64,000 nt of DNA from the NCBI RefSeq assembly GCF_037975245.1, contig NC_092563.1:24150960-24214959 (forward strand), written 5' to 3'. Position 1 is the first letter of the stretch, and each line of letters begins with the position of its first letter. The DNA is from Apostichopus japonicus. Lineage: Eukaryota > Echinodermata > Holothuroidea > Aspidochirotida > Stichopodidae. A program made the translations under genes and the position numbers. Shown piece after piece: positions 29,201 to 64,000 of the stretch. Under the pieces are notes generated by a model. That model was given only the letters and a program-made list of their open reading frames with translations. It was not told the DNA's origin and did not search any database.

Positions 29201-29643
29201 TGCCCACGCATTGTACAACACTGCTGGCTGGATAACACAGGCATAGGAGTGTGTATTGCGTTCTTTGTCAGTAACGTTGCATACCCAATTGTGTTCAAAA
29301 TGAGCTGTTGGTGATTTATACTTGAGGTATATTGTAATGTTATTATGTATAATGTTATGATCTTTGGTCCATATTGCTTTCACTGGTTTCTCTATCACAG
29401 TTGCAAGATTGTGCAAACTCAATGCAAACAGTCAGTGATGGTAGTAGTCATGAAACCAACCCGGGAATCGACGGTCTCTCTGCCTACGGTGAAGACTTTT
29501 TCAAGAGAGTCGGATTGTTAATTGCCAAGTATTCCAAAATGAGGAAAGAGCTGCTGGAAAAAGTCGAGGAAGCAAAGAAACTCGGAGATCTTCAGCTGGA
29601 GGACACCCTTGGGGTAGTTACACCTAATGGTGCAAATGTCTGA
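11121..29643 (+). CDS. Unrecognised 504-residue coiled-coil protein (13 coding exons)
   Basis: Joined exons: 11121-11287, 12935-12982, 15244-15343, 17687-17775, 18338-18452, 19045-19182, 19839-20057, 20566-20655, 21840-21905, 22866-22954, 23562-23620, 24811-24902, 29401-29643. All phases match and the sum is 1,515 bases, giving 504 residues and a stop. The start at 11121 has A at -3 and A at +4. Residues 1-45 are basic and low-complexity (S, G, K, P). From about residue 46 the protein is a heptad-rich helix (LAVKEEERLTEENERLQNEL) continuing through residue 170. Residues 220-290 are a leucine-rich helical segment with KLFSLLKKLLVLQHDL, and the last 80 residues end in another charged helix (SKMRKELLEKVEEAKKLG). 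No signal peptide, membrane span or enzyme motif is visible. The layout resembles a cytoskeletal or centrosomal scaffold, but I cannot name the family. The gene converges on the cadherin gene. Confidence 0.85.
11308..11850. repeat. 41-bp minisatellite in intron 1
   Basis: About 13 copies of a 41-bp unit containing GGATCATATAGAAATAAAGG and GTGATTGCATCAAAGC. It starts only some 20 bases after the splice donor of coding exon 1. Each copy carries AAAGGTATTGG, which resembles a weak splice donor. Confidence 0.95.
11994..12014. repeat. (AAT)n microsatellite
   Basis: About seven tandem AAT/TAA triplets in intron 1 of the coiled-coil gene. Confidence 0.85.
12935..12982 (+). CDS. Coiled-coil gene, coding exon 2
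   Basis: A 48-base exon encoding LTEENERLQNELDSIR in the heptad register. The acceptor is TCTAGAG (the second AG is used so that the frame matches) and the donor is CAG followed by GTAAGG. Confidence 0.85.
15244..15343 (+). CDS. Coiled-coil gene, coding exon 3
   Basis: Encodes EMYNQLLREGPCETYEERR and continues to QLERQ, a coiled-coil segment broken by GPC. The acceptor is TTTTTCAAG, the donor is CAG then GTAAGC, and the exon ends in phase 0. Confidence 0.88.
16437..16467. repeat. (AAAT)n microsatellite
   Basis: Tandem AAAT units in the intron between coding exons 3 and 4. Confidence 0.85.
17147..17312. repeat. Tandem duplication of about 82 bp
   Basis: Two adjacent copies share the blocks TTTCTAAAATT and CTTTTATTTTTAAATATAAT followed by GCCAGTT. 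They lie in the intron between coding exons 3 and 4 and differ by substitutions and small gaps. Confidence 0.8.
17687..17775 (+). CDS. Coiled-coil gene, coding exon 4
   Basis: Encodes IMLDMEALSKRSMVILEVEN and continues to ITEQF, helical and in phase with both neighbours. The acceptor is ATTCTAG and the donor CAG then GTACAG. Confidence 0.87.
18338..18452 (+). CDS. Coiled-coil gene, coding exon 5
   Basis: Encodes DLLGSETPGPKVTIERSQLT through ARRRLYRSVE. A short proline/glycine hinge is followed by a charged helix. The acceptor is TATATAG and the donor GAG then GTAAGA. Confidence 0.87.
19045..19182 (+). CDS. Coiled-coil gene, coding exon 6
   Basis: A 46-codon exon in phase 0 at both ends, encoding a less helical linker that includes ALFMGEFLKPIRSDQSEISL and HTDHLNLRHV. 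The acceptor is TTTCCCAG and the donor is GTGAGT. Confidence 0.87.
19530..19705. repeat. 28-bp minisatellite
   Basis: About six copies of a unit containing GTACCTCCACCAGTGAGGTA, in the intron between coding exons 6 and 7. Each unit includes the short inverted pair GTACC/GGTAC. Confidence 0.9.
19839..20057 (+). CDS. Coiled-coil gene, coding exon 7
   Basis: The second-largest coding exon (73 codons, phase 0 at both ends). It encodes KLESKLFSLLKKLLVLQHDL, then a serine/alanine stretch, then a leucine-rich helix ending VPAAPW. The donor is TGG then GTGAGA. Confidence 0.88.
20120..20520. repeat. 30-33 bp minisatellite
   Basis: About 12 copies of a unit containing CCACTTGTATCCTCTGCACC with spacer variants (ATAGGATAGATAT or ATCGATTTGATAC). 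It lies in the intron just upstream of coding exon 8. The unit length is near a multiple of three, so several frames stay open; these are not genes. Confidence 0.95.
20566..20655 (+). CDS. Coiled-coil gene, coding exon 8
   Basis: A 30-codon exon encoding PALRKSIHPEITSESVLSAL and PSFPRSKQKQ, phase 0 at both ends. The acceptor is TTTTCTCCAG and the donor CAG then GTTAGA. Confidence 0.85.
20830..20992. repeat. Interspersed repeat fragment (G-rich end)
   Basis: The stretch AAAATTCTCCAGAGGGGAGG and the following cytosine-rich bases resemble 28866-28900 near the right end of the hAT-like element at 26032-28956. This is probably a fragment of the same family. Its boundaries are uncertain. Confidence 0.4.
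21840..21905 (+). CDS. Coiled-coil gene, coding exon 9
   Basis: A 22-codon exon encoding ALAVVDALLKANNYSREVAK followed by LE, phase 0 at both ends. The acceptor is TTTTATAG and the donor GAG then GTAATC. Confidence 0.85.
22330..22575. repeat. 16-bp minisatellite
   Basis: About 15 copies of AGAACTCTAGAATTGT and close variants, in the intron between coding exons 9 and 10. The unit contains the palindrome TCTAGA, so the array is rich in self-complementary stretches. Confidence 0.92.
22866..22954 (+). CDS. Coiled-coil gene, coding exon 10
   Basis: Encodes YKACSEELRFHQDVYDLHME and YTRAIFDAL. The acceptor is GTTCACAG and the donor GTAAGT splits a lysine codon that exon 11 completes. Confidence 0.88.
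23562..23620 (+). CDS. Coiled-coil gene, coding exon 11
   Basis: A 59-base exon encoding ESYQIFEKDMKDSICMPLL. The acceptor is ATTATTAG and the donor GTAACT. Its phase links to exons 10 and 12. Confidence 0.82.
24811..24902 (+). CDS. Coiled-coil gene, coding exon 12
   Basis: Encodes DILAKFNTLKDSSSEEALKS and FLSSFKDHADE. The acceptor is GCTTTGTAG and the donor GAG then GTAAGA. The next intron (24903-29400) is the largest of the gene and hosts a transposon. Confidence 0.87.
25064..25600. repeat. GGTCA-rich repeat outside the transposon
   Basis: Repeated phrases such as GTCAAACTTGGT, AAAGCCTACTCCTC and TGAGGTCA occur twice or more here. They resemble the cargo of the nearby hAT-like element, but no terminal repeats were found. 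It is probably a related or older copy. Confidence 0.5.
26024..26031. repeat. Left target-site duplication (8 bp)
   Basis: TGAGCTAC here is repeated exactly at 28957-28964, bracketing the element at 26032-28956. Confidence 0.85.
26190..26236. repeat. (TG)n microsatellite inside the hAT-like element
   Basis: Alternating TG with a short TATG interruption. It follows a small inverted repeat, GGTTCCTTGC paired with GCAAAGGAACC, at about 26148-26173. Confidence 0.9.
26250..28600. repeat. Tandem array with direct-repeat nuclear receptor half-sites
   Basis: Units beginning near 26398, 27056, 27350 and 27748 share long blocks such as TGATATTTTGGGACAAGTTG. DR4 arrangements (two AGGTCA with 4-base spacers) occur at 26352-26367, 26500-26515, 27158-27173, 27453-27468 and 27852-27867. 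A DR2 plus DR1 triplet lies at 26860-26880. On the minus strand a DR1 plus DR5 triplet recurs at 26619-26642, 27572-27595 and 27972-27995. Further duplicated blocks (CAAATTGCAATAACTTGGCT type) lie at 28160-28280 and 28455-28580. Confidence 0.8.
28957..28964. repeat. Right target-site duplication (8 bp)
   Basis: TGAGCTAC, identical to 26024-26031. Confidence 0.85.
29401..29643 (+). CDS. Coiled-coil gene, terminal coding exon 13
   Basis: Encodes the last 80 residues, from LQDCANSMQTVSDGSSHETN to GVVTPNGANV, and the stop TGA. The acceptor is CTATCACAG. The carboxyl end carries a charged helix (RKELLEKVEEAKKLGDLQLE). Confidence 0.88.
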   Translation: MQDCANSMQTVSDGSSHETNPGIDGLSAYGEDFFKRVGLLIAKYSKMRKELLEKVEEAKKLGDLQLEDTLGVVTPNGANV

Positions 29644-30460
29644 ATCATCCAATTATCTGACTCTTGAAAGGAATCGTCTTCAAAATGAATGTGCCGTAGA
29701 TGCAGGAGCATCGAGGACCAGATGCTGTACGGGACAGTGATTTCACGCTTAAAAATTAGTGTACTCAAAACAATATTGTACCCTGGGGTTTCTCACCCCT
29801 AATGGTGCAAACGTTTGATTCATCTCGTTATAGGACTCGTCATATGATGGTGGGAATCAGTTTGAGTGTCTGAATAATCAAACTGCAGTACTCAATGGAT
29901 GATGTATCTGTGACTCTTCAAAGGAATGGACTCATCAAATAGAATGCACCCTGGAGACAGGCATAGATAGCCAAATCATGTCTGAGAATGGGGTGATGTC
30001 ACTAGGCCCCTTTTTGAAGTTTTCAGTAAGTGCATTTTGACTCCAGGGCTGTCCCACACCCCCCCCCTCATCAGGCCAGCCTGGGGATAGTTCTGCCCAA
30101 AGCTGCAAATATCCTACATACTGGTCAGCTAATAGAACTGGCCGGTGAATTCCTGACTCATCACATTAAAGGAATCGTGTGGATGATACCCTGGTGTTAG
30201 GTACCCATACAGCATGCATGTACGGTTTCATTCCGTATTTGTAATGCACCACAGTGTGGCAACCTCAACCCCTTACTCCTATCATAAGAACTATGATAAA
30301 AGAAAGAACCTTGTCATGTCACTTTTGAAACAGTCCAATGACAATCAAGGTATAGATGAGAGTTTGTCACAAGTAATAAACAAATATCCTCTCTTCTGTA
30401 AAGAATTTTCACAAATCTTATGGACAGTTTTCTTATTTTTAGACTTATCCAATAAAAAAG
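29644..30460 (+). other. Probable 3' untranslated region of the coiled-coil gene
   Basis: The segment that spans the end of the coding region (about 29610-29680) is partly repeated at about 29782-29850 and more weakly at about 30073-30180. Poly(A) signals AATAAA are at 30375-30380 and 30451-30456. The end of the transcript is inferred. Confidence 0.4.
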
Positions 30461-32257
30461 CTACGAGACTACTGTTTGTCTGTTCTACTGCATTTATTTC
30501 CAAGTGCTCACGATACAGAGAATTAATGGAAACTAGGTCAATCGTTTTAAAGAAAAGCAGTCATTGAGCAAAACTAGGGTATTTAATATCTGTGAAAAAG
30601 CTATCCCCTGCTTAAGACAGTAGTAGTAATAATAATAATAATAGTAATGAACACTTTCAAATGAATACCAGAATGTGCAAATAGTTTAAAGCTTCCAAAA
30701 CCAACACAACGTTATACACAACACAACTTCACTTTTCAAAATACATCTCTGAGTAGTGAATACGTTTTCAAAAGTTTTGAATATTCTCTGAAAAATTCTA
30801 TCACAAATGGGTTTCACAGTGAAGCAAAGAGATGTACTTTTAAGGTAAAGGGTTAAATTTTCCTGAATTGTTCTTTGAAGGCATCTTGAAATATCTCGAA
30901 TTTCTTGTATCGTAATTCTATTCACATCAGTTGGACCTCGATGGAAAACAGTCAATATTTTCCGGTATCTTTGAAGTTGTGAATTAAAGAATTCTCATAA
31001 AGTTTTGTAAAGTAAATATAAACATGAATTTGGTTGCAAAGAAATGAAGGGGAATACCTAACGCTGAAAAAATACAAGTTATGTACAGAATCCTGAAAAA
31101 TAGTTAACTCTAGCAAATTTCAGTTGTACTTTAAAAACTACCAAAACTGTACAAAAATACACCGATTCCAAAAAAAGAAGAGAACAAAGATGGACCAGTA
31201 CATAATGAACCCCAAAAAATTACAGATGGAACTCACAGATTAAACAGTTTTTAATTAACTGATGGTCAGATTACTTCTGTAATTTTAATTCAAGATTCCT
31301 GTTGGATGTTAATCTGAACTGGATCCACCATTCCCCATTCAAAAAACAAATTTTTCATTTAGTAAAATTTTGAATATTTTCATCAAAAATTTAATAGCCA
31401 CTGTCACCTTTGTGTGCAAACCAATCTATTAATACTTAAACCTACCCTAGCAATACATAATATGTACAATATTATTGTTTTTGATTTTTAATTTTTTTTT
31501 TGTACAGCACTGATATTTCTTGAATACTCACACTTTCACACAAAGTACCTAACAAGTTCAGCCAAAGTATCTTTGCGATTTTATCAGCATATTTGTTTTT
31601 TTAATTTACCCTGCCTCGTGGACTTGAAAACATCAAAACGCCGAAAATGTCATGTGACATGCTGGATGTAGAAGAACTTACCGCTGAGATTACACAGCAA
31701 AAATTTAAGCAGAAGCGCTATGAACAATGCAGACATTATCATCAGCCTCAGCCTGTCTAAATTATAGAAACCCCTCTCACCATTCCCTCTTCCTCCCCCC
31801 CCTCCCATCGATTGAGAATACAGAACAAACCTCTTTTAGGCCTGCAAGAAATATCACAATTTATTTGATGACTATGAATAATATGCAAATGATATATAGA
31901 GGCAATGAGTATTATAAAGAGCTTTTCTTTCTCTTCCAAGGTGGTAAAAAAAAAAGGAATACATGATATTATTGCATTTAAATGTAACAGAATCACCATG
32001 TATTGCATTTTTAAGGGATGGTGAAGCTTCCCCTCCACATGGCACAATGCCCCCCCCCACATGGTGAAAATTGACCCACATGGTGAGGCATCCTCCCACA
32101 CTCCCAATGCCCCATCCTTCCCACCCAGAAATTTAATTTTCAATGCAATTAGAATTAATTAGTACTACAAATATTTAGTAACAAGATGAGGACTTTTTAT
32201 TTTGTCTTTGTTACTTTCTCTTAACGGTGTCTCTCTGTTCGGTGAAGGGACTGCTAT
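30461..32257. other. Gap between converging genes
   Basis: There is no supported coding exon. It contains a short (TAA)n run near 30620-30645 and minus-strand AATAAA signals at 31860-31865 and 32196-32201 that could end the cadherin transcript. Frames of up to about 130 codons on either strand have biased low-complexity content and no family features. Confidence 0.55.
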
Positions 32258-61216
<28,959 letters not shown>

Positions 61217-64000
61217 CTAAAACAGCCACACACACACAAACAAAACAAAAAGAGTGAGATATGACGATAAGACTGAAATGGTAAAAACGCTGCAAAAAGA
61301 CTAAAACCTCTATTTTAACAATTAAACTTCAGTATGCAATTATTATTCCACTTGCATTAGAACACACTAGACAGACAATTCAAACTTCACTGTTTCTTAA
61401 AATTCAGATCAATAAGACTAGGGATTCTGGTTCGCATTGTAGGTTTAACATGCAAATTGACCTCTTCTTATATAGCCAGCATCAATGCCTATAATTCAAG
61501 AGAAATTGTCAGACATTACTTCTGGTGAAATATACAACTGGCTCTGAGTGCGCTCTGTGATAGAGAAATACTATAAAATGATAGGACTCATAAAAGCAGC
61601 TTAGATAAATCTCATTGATTTTAAGTGACACCTAAGACCTCAGACTTGGGTAAGTCTAAAATCCTGCCATAGAACCACTAGTGCCTGGTTGTTTCATGCA
61701 TTACTTTATTCTTACTTGTTCCACCGGAATCTAAAATGTTATCATCAACCCAATAAATCTTCAATGTTAAATTTCATTACTTTTTCCTACTTTGTTTAAT
61801 TGTTTAATTTATCTGAAAGTGGTGCTATAAATTGCAAATGTCATTGCTAACAGCTTCAACATTTAACCCACTAGACTCTGTCCAATACTGTCTTCCTTTT
61901 AACGTGATAAATATGCTCATAGGCAAAAAGAACATGTTTCACCTCCTGGTAGCACTATCGAATGGCACAAAATGACCCCAGAATATGACTTAAGTCTTTG
62001 ATATGTTGGTAGAGTGAAAAAGCCCCCCCCACCTCGCCCCCCCATCATACCACTTTTAACAGAAGGTAAAGATGATGGTTTGTCATTTCCTTTTCCCAGG
62101 GAAATAAAAACCACTGCTCCAACTGATGTACAGGTGCAAACTTCAGCTAAGAAAACACAGAATATTACATTGAAGTTTGAGGGCCTCATCTTTATCTAAC
62201 TCCCTTTTGTCATGACAAAGTTGTTCCTTATGAATATATTTAACACTGCTTGCCTGCATTCTCTTTTTACCCTGCCTTCTTTTTTTTACAACTTGTTTCA
62301 TTTTATTTAAAAAAATAAAAAATAAAACTTATTATTAATCAACATTTTCTGTTTTTGTTTCACTATGATCATCTATCACTGTAGTAAACTATACAATGGA
62401 ACGACTGTATCATCCAGATCGGAAATTGAAAATTCTCCTCAAGGCCGGGTCACATCTGCGCGATTCAACACGCGATTCAACTCGCAACTAAATTCACGCG
62501 AATCAGAAAAGTTGCTTCTAAGAAGTTGCGCTGATTAGGACATTGCTCTATTGCAAATCAACCCAAATCGACCGCGCAACTTTTATTGCGCAACAAGTTG
62601 ATACCCGTGTCTAACTACGCGATTCAACCTTCAATTGTATTGCGAGTTGAATCGCGTGTTGAATCGCGCAGATGTGACCCGGGCTTTACAGAGATCTATG
62701 CCAACATAAACAAGTTCCGATGTTAGACACAGTCTACCATTTAGATCACCATTATTATTTAAAAGGAAATATATCTAATTAAATATACAATGCTTAGAAG
62801 AAATTTTTTGCACAAAGATTCAAGATTCAGAACCCATAGATTTACTCATGCACCCAATATCATATCCCAGTTTTTTAATTTCATTATCCCACATGCAAAA
62901 GGTTACAGAACATATAAATCCTATGAAGTATAAACCCTTGGATTATGAACCATACCGTGTCGATAGGTCATTCATCGGTATATTTGACATACCCCAGTAG
63001 TGCTTATTAAAATAACAGCTATTTTAACGATCATTCACAGGATATTGAAGTGCATGCAATATAAATCCAGCAAGACAAAACAGGCAAAAGGTAAACAAAA
63101 ACCTTTCTTATAGTTTTTCAAAAAATGGAGAGGAAAAACAATTGTGGCCGAAGGGATGACGAAAAACAAAGGTTGGTGAGATAACGGGAAGGATTCATAT
63201 TAACTGAAGTCTAAATTGGGATAACCGTAGGATAAAAGTGTGATACCAATGGTGTTAATTGTAAATCACACTTTAATACACATGAAGAAATGATATTGAG
63301 TTGTCTGGTATTCTGAGTAACAATATCAAACAAGCTACGATCTTCTCGCTAAACTATAATCATAAATCAGGAGAGGGTGAGGCATGGACAGAATACAAAG
63401 TACTCAAGAGACTATTCATACACGCACAACAAAATGCAATGACCAAAAAAACACAAAATTGGGCGAGGGGGAAGGGTGCGAGGGGGGGGGGCATCAAACT
63501 GATTGGGGAAACTGCTTTAAAACTTTCCAGCAAAGTGTCTAATAGGTGAAAAAATTAAAAACAGTACCTAAAACTATGTCATCAATCATTATAACTAGGA
63601 AGTGCAATCATATTCAAGCAGTTCTTGAGATTTGAATCATAACAGATCTGACTTCATGCAAATATCACAATGGAATATAAAGAAAGGGGGGGGGTGGGAG
63701 TTGGGGAGGAAAGATGGTAAACAAGTATTGCACATTGTGTGGGTATTTACATCAAATTTCTTGCTTTGATGAACAAAACCAGTAAATCAGTTTCAATAAA
63801 AATTATTTCTCCTTGCTGGAAATGATAGACTATCAAACTTTGATTATGTTACAGTGTGAGCCCTGGTATATATGTATATCAAAGAATCCATATTGGGGTA
63901 AAGCATATATAGACGATTTGACACCAACTGGAGAAATTTCGACCAAGACAAGAAAAATGCCCCTCAAAATGTCATGAGGTTACAGTGCTAATATTGTACA
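61217..64000. other. Probable cadherin intron
   Basis: No cadherin motif (DxNDN, LDRE, AxDxD) or in-phase exon was found on the minus strand. It contains a foldback element at 62441-62688 and short G-rich runs. Confidence 0.55.
62441..62688. mobile_element. Foldback MITE with about 48-bp inverted ends
   Basis: The left arm (62441-62489, containing GGGTCACATCTGCGCGATTC and ACACGCGATTCAACTCGCAA) is almost perfectly complementary to the right arm (62639-62687). There is a one-base shift near the outer GGCC/GCCC. The 150-base centre contains TTGCGCAACAAGTTG and no frame. No convincing target-site duplication was seen, so the superfamily is not assigned. Confidence 0.88.

Noticed and set aside
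30214-30567. 117-codon plus-strand frame downstream of the coiled-coil gene
   Set aside because: No recognisable family and no splice link. It overlaps the likely 3' untranslated region and contains candidate poly(A) signals.
62014-62189. Minus-strand frame with CTCTSVGAVVFISLG as a possible extra cadherin exon
   Set aside because: It has no cadherin motif, and its phase and flanking splice signals do not join exon E1.

Overview
The window is animal nuclear DNA: AT-rich, with short exons joined by GT-AG introns, many minisatellites and degraded transposons. The best clue to the organism is the minus-strand gene. It is a type III (non-chordate style) classical cadherin, with many cadherin repeats, an NC/EGF/laminin-G block and a catenin-binding tail. 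This points to a marine invertebrate. An echinoderm, such as a sea cucumber, is my best guess, inferred from gene architecture and repeat style and not from any database comparison.

Layout. 1-11053 has no protein-coding exon that I can support; it holds simple repeats, a dispersed 120-bp duplication, a 28-30 bp minisatellite (8778-9625) and a possible promoter near 5.4-5.6 kb. 11054-29643 is a 13-coding-exon plus-strand gene for a 504-residue, mostly helical coiled-coil protein that I do not recognise. All its exon phases join cleanly. 29644-32257 is the gap between two converging genes. 32258-61216 holds the last 27 exons of the cadherin on the minus strand: 2,101 residues, with one partial and eleven complete cadherin repeats, the NC region, EGF-like and laminin-G domains, a membrane span, a p120-catenin site and a beta-catenin site. 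Its amino-terminal exons lie beyond the right edge. 61217-64000 looks like intron.

The introns carry the unusual material. Two hAT-like elements were delimited by terminal inverted repeats and perfect 8-bp target-site duplications. One (26032-28956) sits in the last intron of the coiled-coil gene and carries a tandem array dense in AGGTCA half-sites, including repeated DR4, DR1 and DR5 arrangements, the geometry recognised by nuclear receptors. The other (35361-36556) lies in a cadherin intron. A foldback MITE (62441-62688) and a 5'-truncated LINE tail (about 55085-55450) are also present. Minisatellites include a 45-bp array organised as a four-unit, 180-bp higher-order repeat (33421-34116), a 24-bp array with a 48-bp higher-order period (37245-37820), and arrays that abut splice donors (11308, 39475).

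The two genes have no evident functional link. The cadherin would act in adherens junctions through catenins; the other protein's role is unknown. Exon coordinates were derived by hand from splice signals and reading-frame continuity and should be good to the base in most cases, but no transcript evidence was available.
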